In this document: piece after piece, positions 7,147 through 15,681 of the stretch
How the letters are laid out: every line of letters starts with the position of its first letter
How positions within the stretch are numbered: the first letter of the stretch is position 1
From: Hymenobacter rubidus
GTDB taxonomy: Bacteria; Bacteroidota; Bacteroidia; Cytophagales; Hymenobacteraceae
NCBI RefSeq assembly: GCF_016734815.1
Contig: NZ_JAERQF010000015.1
Span: 47,769-111,768, forward strand
Direction of reading: 5' to 3'
DNA length: 64,000 nucleotides
The notes under the pieces: generated by a model
What the model saw: only the letters and a program-made list of their open reading frames with translations
Databases searched by the model: none
Told to the model about the DNA's origin: nothing
Made by a program: the position numbers and the translations under genes

Positions 7147-9966
7147 TTAAGAAGTTGCTTCAATAGTTGCCGGCAGCACTGCCAGCAACTTCTCCAGGCC
7201 GCTTGCCAGTGCTTCCGCTGCGTGCTGTTTCTCCGCTTCGGTAGCGGCTTCGGCTTCGGCGGTTTCCAGGTGGGGCGTTAGGGTGGCGGCACCCAGCAGG
7301 CGCAGCGAAGGCTTGAGCTTGTGCGCCACGGCGGCCACGGCGGGCCAATCAGCGGCAGCCAGGGCGGCGCGGAGGTCGGCTACGCTGGCGGGCGTGTTGG
7401 CGTGGAAGGAAGCAAGAATTCGGCTCATGAAAACGGCACTGCCGTGGGCCGTTTCGTGCAGCAGGGCCAGGTCGAAGAGGGCAGGAGCGGGAGCGGTTTT
7501 GCGCGGTTTGCGGGCCGGTTTCGGCGCGGTGGTTTTTTTCGGTGGGGCTGCCGCGGGTGCCGGTGGCGCTTCCGGTGCGGTGGCGCCGGGCGCGGCCACT
7601 TCCAACAGAGGTCCATCCGCGCCGGCAATGAGCGAGGCCAGCTTGCCGAGCAGCTCGGCTTCGTCGAAGGGCTTGGGCAGCGTGTCGTTCATGCCGGCGG
7701 CGCGGTACTTATCCGCGTCGGCCCGGAAGGCGTTGGCGGTGAGGGCCAGGATGGGCGTGGCCGCCTTGGTCGGGTTGGCGTGAGCCCGGATGCGGGCGGT
7801 GGCCTCCAGCCCGTTCATGCCGGGCATCTGAATGTCCATCAGCACCACGTTGTAGCGGTGCTGCTCAAACAGTTCCAGGGCTTCGATGCCGCTGGCCGCT
7901 TCGTCCACCACCACGCCGTGGCCTTCGAGCAGCAGCAGGGCCACTTCGCGGTTCACGGGGTTGTCTTCTACCAGCAGCACGCGGGCCCCGCGCACGGCCG
8001 CCTCCTGCACCGGCGCCAGCGGGGTCAGGGCCGCCATGCGGGCCTCGGCGCTGGCTTTGGGCAGCGTGGTGATGAAGGAGAACGAGCTGCCTTTGCCCTG
8101 CTCGCTCTGCACCGTGAGCTTGCCGCCCATTTGCGTCACCAAGGCCCGGCTGATGCTCAGGCCCAGGCCCGTACCGCCAAACTGCCGCGTGGTGTCGGCG
8201 TAGGCCTGGGTGAATTCCAGAAAGATGCTTTCCAGCTTATCGGGGGCAATGCCAATGCCGGTATCGGTCACCCGAAACTCGGTGGTAAGGGTGTCCTCGG
8301 TTTCGCTCACGAAGTACCCGCCCACCGACACCGTGCCGCCCGCCGGCGTGAACTTGATGGCGTTCGACAGCAGGTTTATCAGAATCTGATTCAGCCGGTA
8401 CGAGTCGCCGATAACCCAAGGGTGCGGGCAGGAGTCCTTCAGCAGCGCCCCCACCACCCGAATGCCCTTCTCCTGCGCCTGCATCACCAGGGGCTGGGCC
8501 GCGCTGCCCATCGAGTCGCACAGGTTGAAGGCGGCCTGCTCCATCTCCAGCTTGCCGGAGGTGATTTTGGCCATGTCGAGCACGTCGTTCACCACGTTCA
8601 GCAAGTGGCGGCCCGAGTGCTGAATAATGGCCGTGTAGTTGCGCTGCTGCTCGTTGAGGCCGGTTTTGGCCAGCAGGCTGGTCATGCCCAGCACCCCGTT
8701 CAGGGGCGTGCGAATTTCGTGGCTCATGTTGGCCAAAAAGTTCTCCCGGGCCGTCGCCGCCGATTCGGCCGCGTGCTGGGCCACTTTCAGGTCGGTGATG
8801 TCAGTGCTCACGCCCAGCACCTGGGTCGTGCCATCGGGTTGCACCAGGGGGCAGCGCACGGTTTGCAGCCACATGGTGTGGCCGTTGGCCAGCTTGATGG
8901 AGGTTTGAATGGTGAGCGGCCGGCCGGTGCGCAGCACCTCCTGGTCGGCCAGCACCGAGGTTTGAATTTCCTCCTTGCTCATGGCGGCCTCCATCGTGGA
9001 AGAGCCGGCCAGTTCCACGATGTGTTGGCGCAGGGCCTTCATGCCCGCATTCTCAAACACCGTGTAGCCCTGCGCGTCGCGCACCCAAATGAGGTTGGGG
9101 TTGAGGTCGAGCACCAGGTTGGTGAACTGCTGCTGCGCCACCACCTGCGCCTCGCTCTGGCGGGTGCGCTCCTCGGCGCGGTGGCGGTTGGTGATGTCGA
9201 GGCCGTAGCACATCATCATGCGCAGCACCCCGTCGGTCCCGAACACGGGCTGGTAGTAGCACAGCCAGTAAAGCATGGGCTCACCGTTGGGGCCGGGCCA
9301 TTGCTCTTCCCAGCTCACCAGCTCGCGGGTGGTGGCCGCGCGCTCAAACAAACGGCGGCGGCGCACGGCCAGGGACATGGGCAGGCCAGTGGCGGCGCAG
9401 TGGTCGGCAAAGGTGCGGCCTTCGCGCGCCTTGCGCTTGGCGGGGTCGGGCTCGGCGTAGGCGTTGATGTAGCGGTAGCGCTGGTCGGGGTCGAGCACCA
9501 GCACCACGGCCGGCAAGTGGGCCAGCACGTTCTCGTAGAATTCGTGCTGCTCCCGGGTTTGCTGCTCGGCCTGCCGCTGCGCCGTCACGTCGGTCAGGTA
9601 CAGCATGGCATAGCCGTCTTCCACCACGGGCACCGTGAAGAGCAGAAAATATTGGTGGTTGGCCAGCAGCTCGCGCCGCTCCGGGGCCCCCGAGCGCAGG
9701 GCCTGGATGGCCGCCTGCATCAGCTGGGGCCGCACCCGGGAAGGGCCGTTGGTTTGCAGCTCGGCGGCCAGCATGGTGGCGGCCGGGTTGGCGTACAGCA
9801 GCTCGCCGTCGCCGCTCACTTGCAGAATGGGGTTGGGGTTCAGCTGCGGAATGCGGCTCATCACCTGCAGGCGCTTGGCCGTGGCTTCGGCTTGCTCGCG
9901 GCGGGTTCGCTCGGCCACGTACAGCGCTTGCAGCTCGGCTAAGTCAGTGGGCAGGTCAGGTTTCAA
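7147..9966 (-). CDS. Cytoplasmic hybrid histidine kinase (PAS-PAS-PAS-HisKA-HATPase-REC-Hpt)
   Basis: Protein of 939 residues with no signal peptide or membrane segment, so a soluble sensor. Domains in order: three PAS-like domains (about 30-125, 140-265, 275-400); HisKA with the phospho-acceptor His416 in SHEIRTPLNG; HATPase with N box NLLSNAIKFTP, G1 box DTGIGIA and G2 box GGTGLGLSIS; a receiver domain with Asp711 in VVLMDIQMPG and the Lys of LPKPF; an Ala/Pro/Lys linker (about 770-820); and a C-terminal Hpt domain with His882 in AHKLKPS. The full His-Asp-His relay within one chain implies a phosphorelay to a separate response regulator, and none is encoded nearby. The signal is unknown. 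The gene stands alone. Confidence 0.9.
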   Translation of the reverse strand: MKPDLPTDLAELQALYVAERTRREQAEATAKRLQVMSRIPQLNPNPILQVSGDGELLYANPAATMLAAELQTNGPSRVRPQLMQAAIQALRSGAPERRELLANHQYFLLFTVPVVEDGYAMLYLTDVTAQRQAEQQTREQHEFYENVLAHLPAVVLVLDPDQRYRYINAYAEPDPAKRKAREGRTFADHCAATGLPMSLAVRRRRLFERAATTRELVSWEEQWPGPNGEPMLYWLCYYQPVFGTDGVLRMMMCYGLDITNRHRAEERTRQSEAQVVAQQQFTNLVLDLNPNLIWVRDAQGYTVFENAGMKALRQHIVELAGSSTMEAAMSKEEIQTSVLADQEVLRTGRPLTIQTSIKLANGHTMWLQTVRCPLVQPDGTTQVLGVSTDITDLKVAQHAAESAATARENFLANMSHEIRTPLNGVLGMTSLLAKTGLNEQQRNYTAIIQHSGRHLLNVVNDVLDMAKITSGKLEMEQAAFNLCDSMGSAAQPLVMQAQEKGIRVVGALLKDSCPHPWVIGDSYRLNQILINLLSNAIKFTPAGGTVSVGGYFVSETEDTLTTEFRVTDTGIGIAPDKLESIFLEFTQAYADTTRQFGGTGLGLSISRALVTQMGGKLTVQSEQGKGSSFSFITTLPKASAEARMAALTPLAPVQEAAVRGARVLLVEDNPVNREVALLLLEGHGVVVDEAASGIEALELFEQHRYNVVLMDIQMPGMNGLEATARIRAHANPTKAATPILALTANAFRADADKYRAAGMNDTLPKPFDEAELLGKLASLIAGADGPLLEVAAPGATAPEAPPAPAAAPPKKTTAPKPARKPRKTAPAPALFDLALLHETAHGSAVFMSRILASFHANTPASVADLRAALAAADWPAVAAVAHKLKPSLRLLGAATLTPHLETAEAEAATEAEKQHAAEALASGLEKLLAVLPATIEATS

Positions 9967-10100
9967 TTGACAGTGAGCAATTAGCAGTTAACAATGAACA
10001 CCCAGCTTCTGCTCATAGCCTCCGCCGTTAGCCAAAGATAAAGCACACGGCTGTTCAAATGTTTGGGGCAAATGGCTGCTCGCTCGCCCCTGCCTGTCTC

Positions 10101-11693
10101 CTACAGCTCCTTGCGCAGCCGGGCCACCGGAATGTTCAGCTGCTCGCGGTACTTGGCCACGGTGCGGCGGGCAATGTTGTAGCCGCGGGCGTTGAGCATT
10201 TTTTCCAGCTTGTCGTCGCTCAGCGGGCGGGCCTTGCTTTCCTTGCCAATAAGGTCGCGCAGGATGCTCTTTACTTCGCGGCTGCTGGCGTCCTCGCCCG
10301 AATCAGTAGCAATGCCTTCGGAGAAAAAGTATTTCAGCGGATAAATGCCGAACTCGGTCTGAATAGATTTCGAATTGGCCACCCGGCTCACCGTCGAAAT
10401 GTCCATGCCGATGCGCTGGGCAATGTCTTTCAAAATCATGGGCTTGAGCTTGCCCTCGTCGCCTTCGGCAAAGAAGTCGCGCTGCAGCTCCACAATGGCG
10501 TTCATGGTGCGCAGCAGCGTGTTTTGCCGCTGCCGGATGGCGTCGATAAACCACTTGGCCGAGTCCAGCTTCTGCTTCACGAAGGTCACAGCCTCCTTCA
10601 TTTTGGTGTCCTTCTTGGCCGCCTTGTCGTAGGTCCGGAACATCTCGGTGTAGGCCGGGCTCACGCGCAGCTCGGGGGCGTTGCGGGCGTTCAGGGTCAG
10701 GTTGAAAACGCCGTTGTCATTCGTCAGAATGAAGTCTGGCATCAGGTACTGCGTCTTGCCCAGGCCGCTGGGGCCGCTGCCGCCCGGCTTGGGGTTCAGC
10801 TTCAGAATCACGTTGATGGCCTCCTTCAGCTCGTCGTCTTCCAGGTCCAGCTTTTGCTGAATGCGCGGGTAGTGCTTCTTGCTGAACTCCTCAAACGTCT
10901 CGGTTAATATCCGCTCGGCGTTCACCGTGTTTTCGTCCTGCGGCCGGCGCTCCAGCTGCAGGAGCAGGCACTCGGGCAGGTCGCGGGCGGCAATGCCGGG
11001 CGGGTCGAAGCCCTGCACCACGCGCAGCACGGCCTCAATCTCCTTCACCGTCACCTCCAGGTTCTGGCTAAAGGCCAAATCGTTGGCAATGGCCGAGAGG
11101 TCGCGCCGGATGTAGCCGTCCCCGTCAATCGAGCCGATGAGCTGCTGGCCAATGGCTTCCTGCCGCTCGTCGAGGTCGGCAAAATGCAGCTGGTCGAGCA
11201 GCGAATCCAGCAGCGAGCCGCTGGTATCGGCCAGCGGGGTGTCGCGCTCCTCTTCCTCGCCGGGGCCGTCGCCCTGCATCTTGTAGCCCGCTATTTCGTC
11301 GTCGTTGAGGTAGTCGCTCAGGTCGAGGTCGGTGTTGTCGGCGGCCGTTTCGCTGTCGGTCGGGCCTTCGTCTTTCGCGGCGAGGTCCGGCTCGGGCATT
11401 TCATCGGCCATTTCCGCGTCGTTGCTGCTGCGGTCGTCAAAGTCCTCGTCCAGCGTGTTTTCGTCGTTGTCGAGGCTGGCGTCGGGGTCGTCATCGTCGC
11501 TGCTGTCTTCGTCGTCGCGGTCCAGTTCCTCGGCGTCGTCGGGCTCGTCCTCTTCCAGGGCCGGGTTCACCTCCATTTCTTCCTTGATGCGCGTCTCCAG
11601 CTCCGCCGTCGGGATTTGCAGCAGCTTGATAAACTGAATCTGCTGCGGGCTAAGCTTTTGGGAGAGGAGCTGTTTAAGGTCGAGGCGTTGCAT
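10101..11693 (-). CDS. rpoN: RNA polymerase sigma-54 factor
   Basis: Protein of 530 residues. Region I, which contacts enhancer-binding ATPases, opens with LDLKQLLSQKLSPQQIQFIKLLQ. Region II (about 45-140) is strongly acidic, with long Asp/Glu/Ser runs. It is longer than in proteobacterial RpoN. The core-binding region and helix-turn-helix follow, and the protein ends with the RpoN box ARRTVAKYREQLN. It directs RNA polymerase to -24/-12 promoters that need AAA+ activators. No such activator lies in this window. A promoter-like element (11699-11730) ends only a few bases before the ATG, so the mRNA may be leaderless. Confidence 0.95.
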   Translation of the reverse strand: MQRLDLKQLLSQKLSPQQIQFIKLLQIPTAELETRIKEEMEVNPALEEDEPDDAEELDRDDEDSSDDDDPDASLDNDENTLDEDFDDRSSNDAEMADEMPEPDLAAKDEGPTDSETAADNTDLDLSDYLNDDEIAGYKMQGDGPGEEEERDTPLADTSGSLLDSLLDQLHFADLDERQEAIGQQLIGSIDGDGYIRRDLSAIANDLAFSQNLEVTVKEIEAVLRVVQGFDPPGIAARDLPECLLLQLERRPQDENTVNAERILTETFEEFSKKHYPRIQQKLDLEDDELKEAINVILKLNPKPGGSGPSGLGKTQYLMPDFILTNDNGVFNLTLNARNAPELRVSPAYTEMFRTYDKAAKKDTKMKEAVTFVKQKLDSAKWFIDAIRQRQNTLLRTMNAIVELQRDFFAEGDEGKLKPMILKDIAQRIGMDISTVSRVANSKSIQTEFGIYPLKYFFSEGIATDSGEDASSREVKSILRDLIGKESKARPLSDDKLEKMLNARGYNIARRTVAKYREQLNIPVARLRKEL

Positions 11694-11698
11694 AATAG

Positions 11699-11730
11699 CG
11701 AAAGTACGGAAAGGAGGGGCCGGAGGTCAA
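11699..11730 (-). promoter_or_regulatory. Putative promoter of rpoN, possibly leaderless
   Basis: On the minus strand TTG (complement of 11728-11730) is followed after 21 bases by TACTTTCG (complement of 11699-11706). The spacing fits the Bacteroidota consensus and the -7 box deviates by one base. The predicted transcription start falls at or next to the rpoN ATG at 11693. Confidence 0.5.
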
Positions 11731-11772
11731 TTTTACTAAAGTTTGGCATGAAAAGTTGATTAGCACAAGTAC

Positions 11773-11865
11773 CGCGAAATTTCATTTCGCCGACGAGTGC
11801 AGCGAGTATCAACGGATGTCGCGTGCCGGAACTCGCTGCGCTCGTCGGCGAAATGAAATTTCGCG
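11773..11865. repeat. Long inverted repeat between rpoN and asnS
   Basis: Arms 11773-11807 and 11831-11865 are complementary at 34 of 35 positions around a 23-base loop. Each arm is itself a small hairpin (GCGAAAT-TTC-ATTTCGC), so the unit can fold as a double hairpin or cruciform. No T run follows. It ends 16 bases before the asnS -7 box, inside the divergent rpoN/asnS promoter region. Confidence 0.8.
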
Positions 11866-11880
11866 CTACTCGTTCTGCCC

Positions 11881-11888
11881 TACCTTTG
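11881..11888 (+). promoter_or_regulatory. Promoter -7 element of asnS
   Basis: TACCTTTG is an exact match to TAnnTTTG, 31 bases before the chosen ATG. The -33 region lacks a perfect TTTG (TTTC at 11859-11862) and falls on the outer edge of the palindrome at 11773-11865. Confidence 0.6.
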
Positions 11889-11918
11889 CCCTCTTACAAT
11901 TCGCTTCCCCCGCAAGTT

Positions 11919-13376
11919 ATGTCCCTCAAACGGTCCACCGTCAAAGCCCTTCTGGCCAGCCAGAACCTCGACCGCGAAGTCCTCGTCAAAGGCTGGGTTC
12001 GCTCCCGCCGCGGCAATAAGTACGTGCAGTTCATTGCCGTCAACGATGGTTCAATTATTCATAACATACAAATTGTAGCTGTGAGTGAGCAAGGAAAGGA
12101 ATTGCCACTCATTAAGCTTGTATGGGAGAAAGAAATTGTGGCCAATACTGGCCCGTCTTCCGAAGAAGCATTCAAGCAAATTACCACAGGTGCATGTCTA
12201 GCCATCCGGGGTCAGTTGGTAGCCTCGCAGGGCAAGGGCCAGGCCGTGGAAATTCAGGCCACCGAAATCACCGTGCTAGGCGCGGCCGACCCGGAAGCTT
12301 ACCCGCTGCAAAAGAAAGCCACTTCGCTGGAGCACCTGCGCGACATTGCCCACCTGCGCCCCCGCACCAACACGTTTGGCGCGGTGCTGCGCGTGCGGCA
12401 CGCGCTGGCCTTCGCCATCCACGACTATTTCAACCGGAACGGCTTTTTCTACGTCCACACGCCCATCATCACCGGTTCCGATGCCGAGGGCGCGGGCCAG
12501 ATGTTCCGCGTGACCACGCTGCCGCCCGAGCACCCGCCCCGCACCGAAGACGGCTCCGTCGACTTCACGCAGGACTTCTTCGGCAAGCCAACCAACCTCA
12601 CCGTGAGTGGCCAGCTCGAAGGCGAGCTGGCGGCCATGGCGCTGGGCAGCATCTACACCTTCGGGCCCACGTTCCGGGCCGAAAACTCCAACACCGCCCG
12701 CCACCTGGCCGAGTTCTGGATGATTGAGCCCGAAGTGGCCTTCAACGAGCTCGAAGAAAACATGGACCTGGCCGAGGACTTCCTCCAAAGCCTGGTGCGC
12801 TATGCCCTGGAGCACTGCGCCGACGACCTGCAATTCCTCAACGACCAGTACGACAAGGAACTGCTTACCCGCCTGAGCTTCGTGGTCGATAACGCCTTCC
12901 AGCGCCTCACCTACACCGAAGCCGTGGAAATCCTGAAATCGGCCAAGCAGAGGTTTGAATTCCCCGTCGACTGGGGCACCGATTTGCAGAGCGAGCACGA
13001 GCGGTACCTGGTGGAAAAGCACTTCAAGAAGCCCGTTATTCTCACCAATTACCCGAAGGAAATCAAGGCCTTTTACATGAAGCTGGACGACGATGGCCGC
13101 ACCGTGCGCGCCATGGACGTGCTGTTTCCCGGCATCGGCGAAATCATCGGCGGCTCGCAGCGCGAGGAAGACTACACCAAGCTCACCACCCGCATGGCCG
13201 ACATGCACGTGCCCGCCGACGAGCTGGACTGGTACCTCGATACCCGCCGTTTCGGCACCGCGCCGCATGCCGGCTTCGGCCTGGGCTTCGAGCGCCTTGT
13301 GCTGTTCGTGACGGGCATGAGCAACATCCGCGACGTGATTCCCTTTCCGCGCTACCCCAAGAACGCGGCGTTTTAA
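11919..13376 (+). CDS. asnS: Asparaginyl-tRNA synthetase
   Basis: A class II aminoacyl-tRNA synthetase of 485 residues that charges tRNA-Asn. The ATG at 11919 is chosen because it lies 31 bases after a consensus -7 box and matches the family's N-terminus. The anticodon-binding OB fold ([12 protein letters not shown]) spans roughly residues 15-120. The catalytic core carries motif 2-type [30 protein letters not shown] and the C-terminal GFGLGFERL. The family norm is about 465 residues. The surplus lies in the OB fold, where about 20 residues ([20 protein letters not shown]) are extra compared with E. coli AsnS as I recall it. The DNA there (12047-12200) is about 40% GC against well over 55% on both sides. 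Confidence 0.95.
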   Translation: MSLKRSTVKALLASQNLDREVLVKGWVRSRRGNKYVQFIAVNDGSIIHNIQIVAVSEQGKELPLIKLVWEKEIVANTGPSSEEAFKQITTGACLAIRGQLVASQGKGQAVEIQATEITVLGAADPEAYPLQKKATSLEHLRDIAHLRPRTNTFGAVLRVRHALAFAIHDYFNRNGFFYVHTPIITGSDAEGAGQMFRVTTLPPEHPPRTEDGSVDFTQDFFGKPTNLTVSGQLEGELAAMALGSIYTFGPTFRAENSNTARHLAEFWMIEPEVAFNELEENMDLAEDFLQSLVRYALEHCADDLQFLNDQYDKELLTRLSFVVDNAFQRLTYTEAVEILKSAKQRFEFPVDWGTDLQSEHERYLVEKHFKKPVILTNYPKEIKAFYMKLDDDGRTVRAMDVLFPGIGEIIGGSQREEDYTKLTTRMADMHVPADELDWYLDTRRFGTAPHAGFGLGFERLVLFVTGMSNIRDVIPFPRYPKNAAF

Positions 13377-13389
13377 GTCGGACGAAAGA

Positions 13390-13431
13390 GCGTAAAAAAA
13401 CCGACCTTTTTCAGGGCCGGTTTTTTTACGC
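13390..13431. terminator. Bidirectional terminator after asnS
   Basis: GCGTAAAAAAACCG (13390-13403) pairs perfectly with 13418-13431 around a 14-base loop. The A7/T7 tract serves both strands and separates asnS from the convergent secreted-protein gene. Confidence 0.85.
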
Positions 13432-13446
13432 AATTACAGAATCTAC

Positions 13447-13492
13447 AGCGGTTTCGGAGTCGGGGCGCCGTCACCCCGACTCCGAAACCGCT
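13447..13492. repeat. Perfect 19-bp hairpin abutting the 13493 gene's stop codon
   Basis: Arms 13447-13465 and 13474-13492 are perfectly complementary (AGCGGTTTCGGAGTCGGGG) around 8 bases. The next base is the stop codon of the minus-strand gene. There is no T tract, so it looks more like a mobile palindromic repeat or an mRNA-stabilising hairpin than a terminator. Confidence 0.75.
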
Positions 13493-13978
13493 CTAATCAC
13501 GGCCGTGTCCGCGTCCGTGGCCATTGCCTTGGCCGTTCTGCCGGCCTTCGCGGTAGCCTTCCCGGTACATTTTTTTAGCCTGGCCGGGTGGCAGGCCGCG
13601 CTGCACTATCACGGGGCGGGGCTGCACCACTACCACGCGGCGCGGGTACCGGTCGCGGTGGGCACTTACGTAAGCCCACGGCTGGCGGCCGCGGTAGTCG
13701 AGCACCACCGGATGAAACTGGTAAGGGTCGTAGCCATCTACCACGGCCACCGGAATCCACTGGCCGTTTCGAAACACGATATACTGCTGAGCGTACAGGT
13801 CATAGTACCCGTCAATTTCGGGGATGTAGTAGAACTGCGTGCCCTGCGGCACGGCGGGGCCCCAGGCGGGCCGGCCCACATTCACGTTCACATTCACCTG
13901 GGCTTGGGCGGCGGGCGCAGCGGCCAGCGCCAACGCGCTAAGCAGGGCCGTGCAGAGAATCTGAGGGAAGAATTTCAT
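13493..13978 (-). CDS. Secreted protein with YYIPEIDGYYD core (paralogue 1 of 3)
   Basis: Protein of 161 residues with a signal peptide MKFFPQILCTALLSALALAAAPAAQAQ. The core (about 28-110) reads VNVNVGRPAWGP, FYYIPEIDGYYDLYAQQYIVF, DGYDPYQFHPVVLDYRG. It is followed by a GQAKKMYREGYREG segment and a low-complexity Gly/Arg/His/Asn tail (GQGNGHGRGHGRD). The same layout recurs in the next two genes, so this is a local family made by tandem duplication. I do not know a named function. The basic Gly-rich tail and exported state suggest surface or matrix binding, which is inference. Confidence 0.75.
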   Translation of the reverse strand: MKFFPQILCTALLSALALAAAPAAQAQVNVNVNVGRPAWGPAVPQGTQFYYIPEIDGYYDLYAQQYIVFRNGQWIPVAVVDGYDPYQFHPVVLDYRGRQPWAYVSAHRDRYPRRVVVVQPRPVIVQRGLPPGQAKKMYREGYREGRQNGQGNGHGRGHGRD

Positions 13979-14052
13979 GACTGATTAAGAGAGATAGGCG
14001 GGACTGATACGCAGGGAAGGCAAGGAGGGTGCCAAACCCGGTCGCCACCAAA

Positions 14053-14079
14053 AAGCCCCGCCGGGTGAGGGCAGGGCTT
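14053..14079 (-). terminator. Terminator after paralogue 2
   Basis: Read on the minus strand, AAGCCCTGCC pairs with GGCGGGGCTT (14070-14079 with 14053-14062, one G-T pair) and is followed by a T run (complement of 14049-14054). Confidence 0.65.
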
Positions 14080-14099
14080 GGTTAGGTAATGAAGGTGAA

Positions 14100-14549
14100 C
14101 TAGTCTCTGTTCTTGCCCTTGCCGTGGCCTTTGCCGCGGTTATCGTGGTCGTCGTCTTCGCGGCGGCCACCGTCGTGGTCATTGTCGTTGCGGTACATTT
14201 TCTTGGCCTGGCCGGGGGGCAAGCCGTGGGGATTGCCGCCCTTGTAGGTCCAGGGCTCAGCGCCGCGGTACTCAATGTACTGCGGGTGGAAGTTGGCGGG
14301 GTTGTAGCCCTCGATGCGCTCCATGCGGGTCCATTTGCCGTTGCGCTGCACCAGGTAGCGGCGGGCCGGCACGTCGTAGTAGCCGTTGATTTCGGGTACG
14401 TAGTAGTACTGGGCATCGGCCGGAGCGCCCACCACCACGGGCGGCGCCGTATTGATGTTGACATTAATCTGGGCCTGAGCGGCCGGGGCCGCGACAAGTG
14501 AGGCGCCCGAGAGCAGTACGGCGCTGAAGAGGGTGGGAAACAGTTTCAT
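14100..14549 (-). CDS. Secreted protein with YYVPEINGYYD core (paralogue 2 of 3)
   Basis: Protein of 149 residues with a signal peptide MKLFPTLFSAVLLSGASLVAAPAAQAQ. The core reads INVNINTAPP, YYYVPEINGYYDVPARRYLV, IEGYNPANFHPQYIEYRG, then GQAKKMYRND. The tail (from about 118) is rich in Asp, His, Arg and Lys (NDHDGGRREDDDHDNRGKGHGKG), so it is more charged than its neighbours' tails. It has its own hairpin terminator (14053-14079), while the preceding paralogue's terminator (14571-14607) lies upstream. The three copies may therefore be transcribed separately. Function unknown. Confidence 0.75.
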   Translation of the reverse strand: MKLFPTLFSAVLLSGASLVAAPAAQAQINVNINTAPPVVVGAPADAQYYYVPEINGYYDVPARRYLVQRNGKWTRMERIEGYNPANFHPQYIEYRGAEPWTYKGGNPHGLPPGQAKKMYRNDNDHDGGRREDDDHDNRGKGHGKGKNRD

Positions 14550-14570
14550 GGGAAGTGCATCGATAGTGAA

Positions 14571-14607
14571 AACAAAACACCCGGCACTACGCTGGTAGCG
14601 CCGGGTG
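14571..14607 (-). terminator. Terminator after paralogue 3
   Basis: CACCCGGC (14578-14585) pairs with GCCGGGTG (14600-14607), extended inward by CTAC/GTAG after one mismatch. On the minus strand it is followed by TTTTGTTTT. Confidence 0.75.
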
Positions 14608-14648
14608 CTGTATACTAGTTTCCGGTGAAGGAAGTTGGCTGAGCGGAC

Positions 14649-15380
14649 TTAGCCGCGGCCGTGGCCCCCGCTACGGCCGCCGCCGCCATAGTTTCCGCCG
14701 CCCTGCTGGCCTTGATTGCCACCCCGGTTGCCGCCGAAACCGCCGCCGTTGCCGCCGTTGCCGCCCTGCCCGGGGTTGTAGCCACCGCCCTGGGGCTGTT
14801 GGGGCTGCTGGTTGCCGCGCGGAGTGCTGTAGCCGCCGCTGGGGTACTGTGCGCCACCGCGGTTGTCGTTGCCCCGGTAGCCGCCCCGGTCATCATTGCC
14901 GCGGTAGCCACCCCGGTCGTCGTGCTCATTGTAGTTGCGACCATTGGAATACACCGTGCGCGAGCGACCGTAGCTGGGGCCGTAGCCATAACCGCCGTTG
15001 TAGTAGCCGGCGCGGCTGGGGCCGTAGTTGCGGTAGGGCTGGTAGGCGTAGTGCTGGCGGTAATAGTCCACGCGCAGCCAGGGCTGCGGGCCCCGGTAGT
15101 CCACAATCACCGGATGGAACTGGTAGGGGTCGTAGCCATACAGCTCAGGCAGCGGCACCCAGTAGCCGTCCTGATACACGATGTACTGCTGGTTGTAGAG
15201 GTCGTAGTAGCCATCGATTTCGGGGATGTAGTAATACTGCGTGCCGTAGGGAACCTGCGGGCCCCAGGCCGGTGCGCCGATATTAATATTCACCCCCACC
15301 TGCGCCTGGGCGGCCGGCGTGGCCAACAGGGCAAACGCGCCCACCAGGGCCGCACCAAAAAATCTTGCGAGGGGTTTCAT
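14649..15380 (-). CDS. Secreted Gly/Arg/Asn/Gln-rich protein with YYIPEIDGYYD core (paralogue 3 of 3)
   Basis: Protein of 243 residues with a signal peptide MKPLARFFGAALVGAFALLATPAAQAQ. The core (about 28-105) is very close to paralogue 1: VNINIGAPAWGPQVPYG, YYYIPEIDGYYDLYNQQYIV, YGYDPYQFHPVIVDYRG. The second half is low complexity: a Tyr/Gly/Asn-rich stretch, two and a half copies of DDRGGYRGN (about 154-175), a Gln/Pro patch and a Gly-rich end (GGNRGGNQGQQGGGNYGG). The tail length differs greatly between paralogues while the core is fixed, which suggests relaxed or diversifying tail evolution. Function unknown; structural or adhesive roles are possible. Confidence 0.75.
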   Translation of the reverse strand: MKPLARFFGAALVGAFALLATPAAQAQVGVNINIGAPAWGPQVPYGTQYYYIPEIDGYYDLYNQQYIVYQDGYWVPLPELYGYDPYQFHPVIVDYRGPQPWLRVDYYRQHYAYQPYRNYGPSRAGYYNGGYGYGPSYGRSRTVYSNGRNYNEHDDRGGYRGNDDRGGYRGNDNRGGAQYPSGGYSTPRGNQQPQQPQGGGYNPGQGGNGGNGGGFGGNRGGNQGQQGGGNYGGGGRSGGHGRG

Positions 15381-15649
15381 GCTAATGGGTTGAATGAAAA
15401 AGAATAACAGACCACGAACGGCGCTGCGCTTTTAATAGATGCAAGGCTAGTGCCAGAATGTTGAGCGGAGCAGCTGCATTGCCTGAAAACATCGCCCAAT
15501 TGCTTTAAATCGTCGCCAGTTTATTTTCTGGCAGAACGCCGGGCACAAATGCACCGCTCCGGCTGTTGTGCACCAACGCCCCGGCCCGGCACAAACTAAC
15601 GCGACTGGCAAATATGCCTATTTCATTAGCCTTCGGAGCCCCTTCTACG

Positions 15650-15657
15650 TACCTTTA
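15650..15657 (+). promoter_or_regulatory. Putative -7 element of uvrA
   Basis: TACCTTTA, one base from TAnnTTTG, lies 24 bases before the uvrA ATG. It is in the 301-base divergent spacer 15381-15681, in which I see no gene, no strong hairpin and no second clear promoter. Confidence 0.5.
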
Positions 15658-15681
15658 CGCACTTATTCGCTGCGTTTCTGA

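Noticed and set aside
7321..9942. An 873-codon open frame on the plus strand opposite the histidine kinase
   Set aside because: It is a codon-bias shadow in GC-rich DNA: His/Gly/Gln/Val-rich, no domain, and fully antisense to a kinase with all catalytic motifs.
14800..14950. Short tandem repeats that could be mistaken for a CRISPR or minisatellite array
   Set aside because: They encode the in-frame DDRGGYRGN repeats of a secreted protein; there are no unique spacers and no cas genes in the window.
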